Notes: generated by a model not told the origin, from the letters alone. A stretch of DNA of 64,000 nt from Sympetrum striolatum (GCA_947579665.1 OX388345.1:72283454-72347453), one strand, 5' to 3'; counted from the first letter of the stretch, positions 1 to 11,371 are shown. Translations and numbers: made by a program.

Positions 1-32
1 TTTAAATCAAAAAGATAAACGGAAGAAAAATT

Positions 33-106
33 CTTTTCGTGACTAGAACACGAACTCAGGTCTTTTGTTCCTCATACAGGAGCTATAATCACTGAGCTAT
101 TATTTC
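33..106 (-). pseudogene. Degenerate tRNA-like fragment, possibly the head of a tRNA-derived SINE
   Basis: Read on the minus strand, TAGCTCAGTGATTATAGC matches a tRNA D-arm and Pol III A box. About 30 nt later GAGTTCGTGTTC matches a diverged B box (consensus GGTTCGANTCC). Between them TCCT and AGGA could form an anticodon stem, but the loop is only 5 nt, two short of a tRNA. Neither the acceptor stem nor the T stem pairs properly, so this is not a working tRNA. The A-box to B-box order and spacing are those of tRNA-derived SINE heads. Any SINE body would lie at lower coordinates and is cut by the window edge. Confidence 0.42.
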
Positions 107-109
107 AAA

Positions 110-1880
110 CCAATCTCAGTCCCCGTTTAAGAGATGCCGAGAAGTAGCATGAGATGCAGCATGCGTAAAACATTTAAAACAATACTAATTAGAATTTGTT
201 TCGTGCAACCAAAATGTTTCACGCATTAAATAAGCAGTGCCCGCAAGGTGAAGATTAATAAAAATGTATCTCCTTCATCAAAAATCATTTATTTGAATGG
301 GACATTCCGTCGCCCTGTTTCCAGGAAAAGTGGCCCGCCTTGGCGGCAACGACGAAATAAGTTAATGAGATGAAGCCAAAGAAGGGAAAACGAATCTTTA
401 TTAACTCCTCCCCAGAGAGAGAGAGAGGAAAAAAAATGGGATTTGTAGCGCAGTGGTTGTAGCTGCGGGGAAAAGATGGAGGAACTGTAACGAGGATGAA
501 CCTTCCCCCAACAAGAATTCTCATATTCGAATAAGAAAAAACCGTAGTTTAGCCACCAAACTATAGATAAACAGGGATAAAATCAAATAATTGCAGATAT
601 TTATCAATTTTTTTAAGTGGAATGCCAGGAGATGGCATCTTGCGTTAGGTGAGTGAGACAAAATTAAGAGAGAGAAATAATATGCATTGAATGTGGTATG
701 AGTAATACATGAATGTGGAGAAAGAGAGAAGACGAGTGACCAATATGTAGAGGTGCTTGTTTCCTCAATTAGCGATAAAACCAACAAAAAACGCGAATTT
801 TGGACGAATAAGCGAAATAACGCTAATTTCGGCTGTTTAAATAAGCAGCACGGATTTTGGTGAATTTCGCTTCATTCACCGTTTTTAAGAGAGAGTAATG
901 TAATTTTGGTATGATTTGAATACATGTGCAATATATAATTGTATAATTCACGTATTTTTTGTAATATTTTTGATCACTCATGACATATTTATTTACGCGA
1001 ATTCAGCTTTGATTTTTTCAATGAATTCATAAAACTTTCTTTCAATTATGTACTATCATATAATCTCGCCTAATTCGACGAAGAAATATGTTTTGTTTTC
1101 CCTAACATCTATCGTGTCAATATGTTTTTAATGAAAATATCATGTTTTGTTGCTCTGCAGGTGTGAAAGGTGTAAACAGCACAGTTTTAAATAAATTCAA
1201 TTTGATATTTTTATAATTTACAGTTAATAATATTTTCAATGCTTTTAATGTTTATGCTAAAGTGTGGCTAATATTATTCCTTTGCTTAAATGAGACTCTG
1301 TGAAAATTAGTTACACCAAATTTAGGAAACATAATAAAAACACAAAACGCCGCAATTTTGTTTTCAAGTCAACAAATTTCAGAAAAAATAAAAACATTTT
1401 CAGACATCTCTACCAATATGAAAACGTGTTTTTACGTAGTCTCGGACGCCTGGAAATGACGGATGTAGGCTAGATGACTAGGATAATAAAGGAAGAGAGT
1501 GCTAGTGGTATTCAATGAAGATTAAAGAAAAAGTAATTGAACGTTATGCTGAATTGAAGAATTACGGAAGAATACTAAAGAGAATGAATAGAATGTTAAA
1601 ATTTATACGTATAAATTTATACATTTTAGCGCAAAAAAAGCAAAATGTAAACGTAAAAACATATTTGAAGTCTGGTGGAATGTTATATTTAAATAGTACA
1701 CAATTAAGTATGACAGTATACAAAGGATTCTCAGTGTATTTAAAAAAATAAATCCCATTTCTTGTAAACGTTATGAAACAACTTTTAAAAGAAGCAAACT
1801 TTTCGCAGAGAAGAATACTTCAGTATCTACGCAATCGAGAAAAATTCCTTCAAATATTATCATTATGAGGCACAAAGGAG
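110..1880. other. AT-rich non-coding stretch
   Basis: No gene is supported here. Short open frames on both strands show no recognisable domain. A GA-rich run lies at 414-428. A somewhat GC-richer patch at 290-500 is open on the minus strand but has no convincing acceptor in front of it. If the minus-strand exon at 2200-2308 is real, this stretch lies downstream of that gene. Confidence 0.5.
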
Positions 1881-1896
1881 TAAAATAGATTAACTA

Positions 1897-1902
1897 TTTA
1901 TT
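1897..1902 (-). promoter_or_regulatory. Candidate poly(A) signal AATAAA for the minus-strand 3' exon
   Basis: The plus strand reads TTTATT, which is AATAAA on the minus strand, about 300 nt downstream of the candidate stop codon at 2200-2202. A T/G-rich segment (TTTGTGCC on the minus strand) follows about 20-30 nt further on, which suits a cleavage/polyadenylation element. AATAAA is common by chance in AT-rich DNA, so its value comes only from its position behind the proposed terminal exon. Confidence 0.3.
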
Positions 1903-2199
1903 GCAGGTTTTAGTTTTTTTAATTCCGTTATACATCTATTTGCTAAATCGACTTTCGATTTTACATATCCATCAGTTATTACAATTTCTCATTTTAACTC
2001 ATAGAGCAGTCTAATTAATATTTCAGCTGTCATATTTCCTTAATGAATTTTTATCATATTACAGTTAAATACTTATGGCAATGGATTATGTGGAAAATGA
2101 AACTATTCTCAATTTCCCGTAATAGAGACCTCATCTAGCCAATTTATCTCTAACTTCTTTCCTCCATTAAGACAGCTCCAATGAATCCGAGAGGCTAAA
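1903..2199 (-). other. Candidate 3' UTR of the minus-strand terminal exon
   Basis: About 300 nt between the candidate stop codon and the AATAAA at 1897-1902. It is AT-rich, has no sustained open frame, and is of ordinary length for an insect 3' UTR. The call depends entirely on the exon at 2200-2308 being real. Confidence 0.28.
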
Positions 2200-2308
2200 T
2201 TACCGATTCATCAATTTCTTAGAACTACTGCTCGCCCATCGAGGCCTCTTGCTGGGACATTCGCTCTCGGAGACTGCCAAATCCACACGTCCCTTCAAAG
2301 GATCGTTC
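2200..2308 (-). CDS. Candidate terminal coding exon (35 codons plus stop), family unknown
   Basis: On the minus strand a strong 3' splice site (TTTTCTCCCCCAG) is followed by an open frame ending in TAA at 2200-2202. The frame begins with the last base of a split codon, then NDPLKGRVDLAVSESECPSK, then RPRWASSSSKKLMNR and stop. The segment is clearly more GC-rich than its surroundings and its codons look ordinary (AAG, GTG, GTC, TCC, GAG, AGC). The end is basic and serine-rich; SKRPRW resembles a short basic nuclear-targeting patch, but I do not recognise the protein. The frame stays open further upstream only because the intron side is pyrimidine-rich and so lacks stop codons. Other AGs in the tract (after CTCTCC and TTTCTCC) are possible but weaker acceptors. 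The required phase (two bases supplied by the previous exon) matches the candidate exon at 22375-22442. It could also be a chance open stretch. Confidence 0.42.
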
Positions 2309-2520
2309 CTGGGGGAGAAAACACGGAAGACGGGGAAAGAAACTGGAGAAAAGAATGCGGGAAGAGATAAAGAAAGGATGTGAAAGGAACGAAAAGGTGT
2401 AAAATTAGGAAAAATGAAGTGAAAGAAGGAACTGGAGAGTGAGGAGAAAGGAGGAAAAGGGTCGAAGTGAACTTCTACGAAAAGATTGGTGAAAAGGATT
2501 CCGTGGAAAAGAAAGGAGAT
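2309..2520 (-). promoter_or_regulatory. Long polypyrimidine tract and 3' splice site
   Basis: About 210 nt that is overwhelmingly pyrimidine on the minus strand (purine on the plus strand), ending in CCCCCAG at the exon boundary. It would bind U2AF very well and is much longer than a typical insect tract. It also explains why a 134-codon open frame runs through the region: stop codons need purines. Other readings are a simple GA/CT-rich low-complexity tract or a triplex-prone mirror tract. Confidence 0.4.
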
Positions 2521-2604
2521 GAGAGTGTATTCAGGGAGATAAAGCGAATTCGGTGGCCCTATTGGCCCTAGTACACGGAAAGAATTACAAGTTTCTCGAG
2601 CCAT

Positions 2605-5600
2605 ACGCCATTTGCAGGAATTGACTTAGATGGACGATATGTTATTATAAACCACTAAAACTGATTTTCGATTAAAATACTAGAATAGGCTCTCAGCTTG
2701 AACTCCTGAAGGCAAAATATCGTAATATGTACATTAAATATTCAATACACAGTCTGTAGCAGGGGTGGGACTTATTGGCATTGATAGGACACACCATTCG
2801 ATTAAATCAATTAAACCACGTTTGTGTTGCGCATTGCCTACATTAAATAAGTTAAAATATTATAATTTTATGCAAACAAACTCATTTGCTTAGTAAATTG
2901 CAAGAGAACATTTTGCACTTAATTCCTTACTAGGCGTTATTAGGACGATTGGAAAACAAAAATATTTATAAATTGGTTTTGTTTCAAGAGTTGACAGCGT
3001 CTGGCATTAAATTACCTACTAGGCTCAATATTATATTCCTTATCCTAAAATAAACTATGCTTTACCCCCAATAAGGATATAGGCATTATTCAACATGAAT
3101 GTTACGCTTATTGTGTAATTATCGATACAAATTGAGAAAGTAAAAAACGCAATAACAAATATTTTACGCAGATAAAAATCCAATTACCTCGATACGGGCT
3201 TAAAATATGATACTAGTATAAGAGTATAATTTGCGGTTATATCCAATAAATCACGTTAAAATTAAAGATTCAATATAGAATTTAGAATTTCTGTGACACA
3301 AATGGGATGGGAGAGAGGACACACCAATATATAGCCACATTACGATCAAATTTTTTGTGATTTATCACACGATCATTTTTGTCAAAATATTAATTTAACG
3401 AATATATGAACATCGTATGAACTGTAATTATTTTAAAATGAGAGAAAAAGTAGCATTGATTTTCTTGTTTTATAGCGAAAAAGAAGAGGCACAGAATCGC
3501 TAGAATTCTTCTGTGAAGATCATAAAAGACACTGAATAAAATTTTCGGAAAATACCCGCGACAATGACATTTCAATGAAAAAATATACAAACGCTTTAGA
3601 CAGCATACACGGAAATAATTTTTCTCACCTAACAAAGATAAAAAAATTTCAAGTGAAATAAACGCGGAAGAGTAAATCGGGTATCTCTCCTAAAAAGTAT
3701 GGCAAAGAGGATTTTTCCTGTTATTCGCCGAAAGCCCTGGGAGTCGAGAAGAGAAAGGAGCCAAAAAAAATCGAAGCTAATGGCAAAATCCGTAGTTACC
3801 GAAGTATCCAATTTTATCAGCGCTAACCGGACCAAACAACGCTAAACTGAAGCGACAGCCTCCATAGCGTTGGGGGGACTGCCAGGGAAAACCAAGCAGA
3901 AAAAGAATGGGACAAAACAAGTTCGTTGGAAAGGATTTTGGCCTCTCTCTTCGTAATTCTGGTGGGAATGGATTTACAAAAACCTCATGAAAGTTACAAA
4001 TGAGCCCGACAAGAATGACGTAGCTATGGTGAATTCAATTACCTAGTGATGCAACTATAGGGAACTCCATTACTTGGCATCCGCACTACTCAATGTCTTG
4101 GCACCAGGCATCTAGGTATCAGAGGAAAATTGCGCCGGACTTTCCACTTTCCGAAAAATATGCAGCATTATATGACGAGGGTCCGAATTTAAAACATATA
4201 TTTTTCGTTCGAAAGATATTATATAATTTATTTATGTATTGAACAGATAGTTTATCTTTAATGGTTACAAAAAAACTGTTTTGGTCTACATTGAGACTTC
4301 TATGTCTTTTTATTTTATTCCTTTTAATCTATTGTCCATATAAAATAGATCTAATTAATACATGGTAATAACCTCATTCACACTTAAACTGAATAGGAAA
4401 AAATATTGTGGATTTAATAAACCAAATTGAAGCTTAGGAAATAGTACCCACAGTAGGAAAAGACCCCAAAGAAGGCGTGAAATACCTGCACAAACCTATA
4501 TTAAGCAATGATTGAAATATATTAAAGAGTCACCTTTATTGTGACCTAGAACTAAAAATATGGTACATACATATATCAAACTCTCGAAAAAAATGTAAAA
4601 AAAACTATCAATGTAACGTACTAGAGATAGAAATAAATAATGAAAGATAAAATAAATAATAAAAGATAAAACTATTCTGAAGGCAAAGAAAATTTCAAAA
4701 CGACGAATTATAACACATGCAAGGTAAGATTACTTAATAACAATTTTCACAGTCACTAAGAAAGTCTTGTTTCAAAAAGAGGAGCGTTTAAAATACTGCT
4801 ATAAATATAGTTCGAAATTTGAGTGTTAGCTCCCAAAAAGTGTACGCTCAAAGGCGATGGAAGTCTGATGAACTGTCAGCTGCAGACAGTTTTCCCAATA
4901 TTTCGGTAACCTTTTCAAGACCTACCGACCTTAATTCTAGCATACGGTTACCTAGGGAATTTCTTCATCTTTGGCTTATAATTTCTCGTTTTCCGTACCT
5001 TTGGAAAAATTCCCTCGCGTTTGGGAATATCAAACGAGCTGCAAACGACAACGTCATCTCAGAGTTGTTTGACTTTTTTTTTAAATTGTTCAATTGATAG
5101 ATAAGGAATCTTGAACGATTGAAAGTTACAGTAAGTCTATAAAATGATGTTTATACCTAATTCAGATCATGATCATGCGTGCCCACCTTCTTGGAAAAGT
5201 GGTGCAGGGTTCTAACACTAGGAGGGGAATTATTGGAAAACCACCTGAATTAAGATGGGTCCATAACGTTCAATCAGAGCTAATATACGAGCAAGAACTT
5301 ATGCATTGATTTTTTGATTGGCTGATGGTTAGACTTCAGCCCTCATTGGTTTCGATGCTATGGATTTCATATAAATACATTTCTACCAAGATGAGATTTC
5401 ATCTTATTAATTCTTTCATTTAAATTTTTCTATCTGTAAGATATCCATTGCTATTTAAATGCGTAAGATATCTCTACCTCATTTATGTCAATTCCTCCAC
5501 ATCTTAATTAATCTATCAGTAACAATATCAATTCAAATCATTATTTTATAAATTTGAAAAATATCACTATTTAACAAGCTGATGTTTTATAAAAAAGCAA

Positions 5601-7453
5601 AAAATGCCACCCAAAAGAATGCAATGAAAAAACCTACCTGGTAAAATGTTGAATTTATAAAGGAAGGATACCTCTATCGTGCATGAACATATATTGAACC
5701 TCAACAGCTGTTACCAACCAAGTATCCAACTTTCTCGGTGCATAAGCCGGCGAGCATGTCTCTAGGTAGGTAGTAATGCATATAACTTATCTGCTAGTTT
5801 CGAAACTAAGAGGGAGTGGGTGGTCGAGACTACTTTCCAATGCTACGGAAGAAGGCTCAATTCCCTTGGGTGGCGGCCGACGGAATTACAGCTCTCAGGA
5901 GTTGTCTAGCGCACTTTCAAGCGGTGACTTTCTCGCAGTTTATTTATCACGATCTAAGCCAGATCCGCCCTTTAGTTTTTGTCGGCGATACTTTGAGATT
6001 TCAAGTCCTTTGTTACCTCTCTCACAATATAAAATACCACGCGAATGTAAAATTCTAGGAACTCAATACAAAGTATGTGTACCATATTTCCTAGTTAGAA
6101 GGCGCACGTTTCACCAACACAAGCCCAGAAATTTTGCCTTGCGTCTTACAGGCCAAAGGTTGATTCGCCATAGGCGTATGACCTATGATAATCAGTGTGC
6201 TATACCAACCTCAGAGCATAAGGTTAACCAATTCTAATCCAAGACTATAACAACTGGTAACGATATAAAAAGTCTGGATTCTACAGTAATAGTACCTAAA
6301 CTAATAAAGTATTGTTACCGGTAATTGTAACCCAGTGAAATTTTACGAGGCCAGGAATATCTGTACATCTGAGAGCGTTCAAGAAAATATCGTTATGAAG
6401 TGAAAATGTCTGAGAGTATATTTTCAATATTTAATTTATTTTCAATAATTTTCCAAATTCAATCTATGTCGCCTCTTCAGTATCGACGTAAACGAGAATT
6501 AATATTTATATATTATACAGTGTTTTTAAACCCATTTTCGTCGTGCTAATAAAACAAATTATCATATTAATAGAGCTCCCCATGCAAAACAATGTTAGAT
6601 AATTCCTGATATTACAGAAATCAGTAGCATGTTACATAATTCAGTAGCACACTCAAAAGTCCGCTAAATTAGATACAAACTAATGACTATCGCTGAAGAT
6701 ATTACCTAATCATCCTTAATTTTACGAAATGTCACAATTTTAAACTCAAAATATAGCAAATATTCGTTGGAATGAGAGATTTTTCGAGAAAAACATGAAT
6801 ATTAGAGAGAGGAGGAAATTGCACTCCTCAATTCTGAGTAATTATCGAATAATTTTCTGACTGAAAAATTGTATTCAGCAATGATAAGTTGATTAAGCAA
6901 ATTGATAAAATAATTATACAGCTTTTGCCTTATTTTTCGGTAATTTTCTGCACCCAGAAAATTATTATGCAAATCATGGCCAACGAAGAAAGCCTATTAA
7001 TATTGATGACATCCATACATTCGCTGATTGCATATCTAAATTAATGCTCTTCCACATCGAAACGATTACTAAAATTATGTTTCCAGGAGAGGAGAAGGCG
7101 CGCATATTTGATTAACAACGATCGGCTAATGAATAAATTATAGGTATAATAATATTTCCACTAAAATAAATAATATATTCGGAGGTAATGAACTGCAATG
7201 CTGAGAGAGATGCAAGGCTAATATTGCTATTTATCCTTCATGTAATTTCACTTGCAGCGAAGTCTCGATACAGACAAACAGTCGGAGAATTAATAACAAC
7301 AATTTACAATGAGATGCAACAGGAATTTAAGTAAGGAGGGCCTAAGCCTATTTAAGAGAAAAGTTATAAATGGCGTTTTTTGCCCACCAATTGTTTGTGA
7401 TCTAATGATATCTGAATATCCAATGAAAGAATACTGATCTTTAAAATAAATAA
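2605..7453. other. AT-rich non-coding stretch, one tiny tandem repeat
   Basis: No gene is supported. A 19-bp unit occurs twice in tandem at 4631-4668 (units at 4631 and 4650, one difference). A GC-richer patch at about 5790-6000 has two overlapping open frames (153 and 80 codons). Overlapping frames of this kind are expected from composition, and neither has a known domain. Confidence 0.5.
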
Positions 7454-7465
7454 ATATATCTAATT

Positions 7466-7616
7466 AACAAGGAAAAACGGACTTGAAAAAAGTCTGACTT
7501 ACCGGCCCTGTCAGACTTTTTTCAGGTCCGTTTTTCCTTGGGAAGTTTCCTAGGTGCACGCCCTTATGTACAAAATCACCTCAACCCTTTCCTTATATAT
7601 ATATATATATATATAC
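7466..7616 (+). mobile_element. Foldback SINE-like element, copy 1 (loop-deleted)
   Basis: A 31-bp inverted repeat (7468-7498 against 7510-7540, one mismatch) encloses an 11-nt loop. It is followed by a tail containing GGTGCACGCC and CTTATGTACAAAA, and ends in (TA)11 at 7594-7615. The same arms and tail occur in the element at 36502. The 12-bp sequence ATATATCTAATT is present directly on both sides (7454-7465 and 7617-7628), as a target-site duplication would be. A 3' microsatellite tail plus a duplication of this length suggests LINE-driven retroposition rather than a cut-and-paste transposon. The loop keeps only a remnant (CCGGCCC) of the tRNA-like core seen in the other copy. Confidence 0.6.
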
Positions 7617-7628
7617 ATATATCTAATT

Positions 7629-8985
7629 GACGTAATACTTTGAACCGATACAATTTAATTAAATAAGAACATTTAATCCTAAAAGTAATGAATTAAATCA
7701 CTATAAACTATAGCAATCCAATCTGCTAAGACAGGCTCAATTTCATAGATTATTTTCACCAAAAAAGCAATAGTTCTGACAAGTTTTATTTACGTAGCGT
7801 AAAAATACACTTTCGCATTTAAATCAATAGTTTATTCCATTTAATAGAAAAGATTTTCCAATCGAAAGTGCACAAAAACTTAATTTCAGCAAAACAAACA
7901 GGCTTCAGATGGCAGTAGTATATAGCATTTTTACCAATTTAGCAGTACAAAAGCAATTCAGAATTTAACTAACAGGAAATAAAAACGATAACGAGCAATT
8001 CACTTACAAAACCTACAAAAAGATATCGTATTTTCCTTTCTCTACCATAGTGATCAGATCATGAGTGCCATTAACCATCAGCCGATTCTCAATCCATCTT
8101 ACATAGCCCCACTTATTAAACATTCATTCTATCACAGTAAACATAAAGCCATAAAGGTATTCAACACAAGCATTCAAAAAGGGAGAAAGCGATAAAGTTC
8201 GAGATAAAATGAGTTTCCGGAAAGAGAAAAAGAAGGAACGGGAGATAAAAACTAGGGCGAGAGGATGAATGTATTTGCCGGCATAGACCAAACAAACGGA
8301 CGACGTTGGAGGTTAAAAAGATAACAAGCTACTTTAGAAGCCTTATACTATTCTCTCAAGTATGGAGACCCTTACGTTCCCTTAGGATCTCTGAGACAGT
8401 CCTAACCTAATATTAAAAAAAATCTGTTTTTCCGTTTATAAGCTTTCGATTTAAAGATTCGAGTCTCATGTAGTTGGAATCAGAGAACTGTAAAACTTTA
8501 CCTTGATCAACGTTCAATACCCGCTCCAGCAGGATTGGACCAAAAGCTGGCTTTCAGAGAAGTTTATTTTTTTTTTGTTTTTCAGCGATTACGTAAGACA
8601 TTAACTCGAAATACTGCATACTCGAAAATACTCGAAACTGCATTTTCTGGCATCACTTTTCTCAAAATTCGACATATTTAGAAACAATTTGTACTAACTT
8701 TATATCCCAATTCGAATACAACCACACATTCCGTTTTAAGGGAGATATATACCCAATGCACTTCAAAAGGAGTGTTTATATAGATAAATAAAGGACTTAA
8801 TACGGCGAAATTAAGAGTTGAAATTTCTACATTTAGTTTAACCGAGACAAATAAAATAAGATAAAATAAACTCAAATGATATAACATCAAAAATAAAAGA
8901 AATAGTAATATTATAAAAAACTTGAAGTTTAAAATAAAATTAAAAGTAGTGGCAAAACTTTTCTTTAACATAACACTCCATATAA
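7629..8985. other. AT-rich non-coding stretch
   Basis: Nothing gene-like. A poly-T run lies near 8570. The minus-strand frame at 8678-9007 is hydrophobic simply because of its A/T-rich codons. Confidence 0.5.
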
Positions 8986-9096
8986 AAAAATCTGATGTGG
9001 CCAGCACATGACTTTCTCCATATATATAAGATGTAAATAATTATCTACCGCAGTAATTTCGAACTCTATATTCCATCTAAACTTGGAAAATGAGTG

Positions 9097-9210
<114 letters not shown>

Positions 9211-9299
9211 ATCTTTGACGCCAAAAACATTATAAATAATGCTTTACGGAACATGATCGATGAAAAACGATGAAATTGGTCTTCCGCCCATAGAGCCCA

Positions 9300-9616
9300 G
9301 AGCGCCCACAAAGTACATAATCAGCAACTTCCGGTTTATCAGTATTTCATGAATAACTCCTACACAATCAGTGATAAAAAAATATGTTTCAACCAAAAGT
9401 TATGGTAAATTACATTTTCTAAAACTTTTATAAAAAACAGTATATACCTAAATATCATATTTATGGAGATATTATGAAAACCGGAAATGAGCTTTGAAGA
9501 ATGAAGTTCAACTTCCGGTTGACCGATTTACTCCAAAAACTAATCAACTCTAACGACTGTAATAAAAGTACTATATATGAAATTTGGTGATGATCCGCCA
9601 AATAGTTTTTATGTTA
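9300..9616. repeat. 317-bp sub-unit a, copy 1
   Basis: Starts at GAGCGCCCACAAAGTAC and runs to the next occurrence of the same start. It contains ACTTCCGGTTTATCAG near its start and a hairpin at 9479-9520 with AACCGGAA/TTCCGGTT arms. It is closely similar to the units starting at 9617, 10347 and 10664. Confidence 0.8.
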
Positions 9617-9933
9617 GAGCGCCCACAAAGTACATAATCATCTTCTTCCGGTTTATCAGTATTTCACGAATAACTCCTAATCAAACGGTGATACAAAAAT
9701 ATGTTAAATACAAAAGTTATAGTAAATAACATTATCTAAAACTTTTATAAGTAATACAATATACGTATATATCATATTTATGGAGATATTTTGAAAACCG
9801 GAAATGAGCTTTAATGAATAAAGCTCGACTTCCGGTTGACCGATTTACTCCAAAAACTAATCAACTCTGACAGCACACACCGCAGTACTATATATGAAGT
9901 TTGGTATTGATACGACTTATAGTTTTCACGTTA
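9617..9933. repeat. 317-bp sub-unit b, copy 1
   Basis: Tandem partner of the unit at 9300, exactly the same length. Its hairpin at 9796-9837 is nearly perfect: about 18 bp of stem with one unpaired base and a short loop. The partial fourth start GAGCGCCCAC at 9934 runs into the CA array. Confidence 0.8.
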
Positions 9934-9945
9934 GAGCGCCCACTA

Positions 9946-9946
<1 letters not shown>

Positions 9947-9993
<47 letters not shown>
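9947..9993. repeat. (CA)n microsatellite
   Basis: About 47 bp of CA followed by an imperfect TACACACAGACATCATTCC. Both the array and its right flank are kept in the second copy at about 11009-11045. Confidence 0.95.
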
Positions 9994-9999
<6 letters not shown>

Positions 10000-10097
10000 A
10001 CAGACATCATTCCGAAAATGGTCAAAACGTGTTCTAGGGACTCCAAAACATGTATTTCCGTTGAAATCTCGAAGTCGAATTTTTTCATGAAAACAAT

Positions 10098-10128
10098 ACT
10101 TTCTCTATACTTCGTATATGGAGAAAGT
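10098..10128. repeat. Terminal hairpin of the 1.1-kb repeat, copy 1
   Basis: A 31-nt near-palindrome (ACTTTCTCTATAC, loop TTC, then GTATATGGAGAAAGT). Each arm resembles the left terminus ACTTTCTCCATA. The identical structure sits at 11150-11180 in the second copy. Confidence 0.75.
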
Positions 10129-10346
10129 AAAAATCTGATGTGGCCAGCACATGACTTTCTCCATAGATAAGATGTAAATATTTATCTACCGCAGTAATTT
10201 CGTACTCTATATTCCATCTTAACTTGGAAAATGAGTGATTAATATATATACATTATTATCTTTTACGTCACAAACATTATAAATAATGTTTTTCGGGACA
10301 TGATCGATGAAAAACGATGAAATTGGCCTTTCGCCCATTGATCCCA

Positions 10347-10663
10347 GAGCGCCCACAAAGTACATAATCAGCAACTTCCGGTTTATCAGTATTTCATGAA
10401 TAACTCCTAAACAATCAGTGATACAAAAATATGTTCCATTCAAAAGTTATAGTAAAATTCTTTTTCTAAAACATTTGTAAATAATAGTATATACCTAAAT
10501 ATCATATTTATGGAGATATTTTGAAAACCGGAAATGAGCTTTGAAGAATGAAGCTCGACTTCCGGTTAACCGATTTACTCCGAAAACTAATCAACTCTAA
10601 CGACTATAATAAAAGTACTATACATGAAATTTGGTGCTGATCCGACAAATAGTTTTTATGTTA
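10347..10663. repeat. 317-bp sub-unit a, copy 2
   Basis: Closest to the unit at 9300 (shares TTTATCAGTATTTCATGAAT and GAAGAATGAAG in the hairpin loop). Its hairpin is at about 10526-10567. Confidence 0.8.
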
Positions 10664-10979
10664 GAGCGCCCACAAAGTACATAATCATCTTCTTCCGGTT
10701 TATCAGTATTTCACGAATAACTCCTAATCAACCGGTGATACAAAAATATGTTAAATACAAAAGTTATAGTAAATTATATTATCAAAACTTTTATAAGTAA
10801 TACAATATACGTATAGATCATATTTATGGAGATATATTGAAAACCGGAAATGAGCTTTAATGAATAAAGCTCGACTTCCGGTCAACCGATTTACTCCAAA
10901 AACTAATCAACTCTGACAGCACACAAAACAGTACTATATATGAAGTTTGGTATTGATACGACCACTAGTTTTCACGTTA
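10664..10979. repeat. 316-bp sub-unit b, copy 2
   Basis: Closest to the unit at 9617 (shares TTTATCAGTATTTCACGAAT and the AATGAATAAAGC hairpin loop). Since a matches a' and b matches b', the 317-bp doubling came before the 1.1-kb doubling. Confidence 0.8.
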
Positions 10980-11006
10980 GAGCGTCCACTAGCACACACA
11001 CATACA

Positions 11007-11008
<2 letters not shown>

Positions 11009-11045
<37 letters not shown>
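11009..11045. repeat. (CA)n microsatellite
   Basis: CA array of the second composite copy, preceded by an interrupted ACACATACAGACAC segment that the first copy lacks. Confidence 0.92.
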
Positions 11046-11051
<6 letters not shown>

Positions 11052-11324
11052 ACAGACATCATTCCGAAAATGGTCAAAACGTGTTATAGGGACCCCAAAA
11101 CGTGTGTTTCCGTTGAAATCTCGAAGTCGAATTTTTTCATGAAAACAATACTTTCTCTATACTTCGTATATGGAGAAAGTAAAAATAGGCGGGTGGTGAA
11201 GAGGAAAAATACGAAGAAAATTGACGAATGGAAATAGATATGTATGTGAACACAGTAAAATAGAAAAGATATTAATACATTAAATACTTAATATCACACG
11301 AATCTGACAATATAATAATAATAA

Positions 11325-11371
11325 ATCGTCTTTATTTGGGCGAGATTGAGACTTAAAAGTCTCTTCTTCCA
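11325..11371 (-). repeat. LINE/SINE-like 3' end, copy 1
   Basis: About 46 bp shared with 25241-25286 (roughly 38 matching positions by eye). On the minus strand it reads CCCAAATAAAGACGATTTA and then runs into a TTATTATTATTAT tail (11311-11325). An AATAAA-like signal followed by a short-repeat tail is typical of insect non-LTR retrotransposon 3' ends. Similarity to the second copy stops on the 5' side, so only the end is shared or the 5' parts are too diverged to see. No reverse-transcriptase frame is present. Confidence 0.45.

Larger units (their letters stand above)
10129..11180. mobile_element. 1.1-kb composite repeat, copy 2
   Basis: Same order of parts as the first copy: 25-bp lead at 10129-10153, left terminus at 10154 (less perfect beyond CCATA), 317-bp unit at 10347-10663, 316-bp unit at 10664-10979, CA array, and right terminus TATATGGAGAAAGT at 11167-11180. 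The two copies differ by scattered substitutions plus the TA and CA length changes, so the duplication is not brand new. It could be tandem duplication, or two insertions side by side. Confidence 0.62.

Noticed and set aside
2200..2604. A 134-codon minus-strand frame as a whole gene
   Set aside because: Its first ~100 codons are the reverse complement of a purine tract, which lacks stop codons for compositional reasons. Only the last 35 codons, after the acceptor, look coding.
3120..3127. DRE-like TATCGATA promoter motif
   Set aside because: A single 8-bp AT-rich palindrome in a featureless stretch. Chance is a sufficient explanation.
5776..6237. A 153-codon plus-strand frame
   Set aside because: It overlaps another open frame, has no recognisable domain or splice context, and sits in a locally GC-richer patch.
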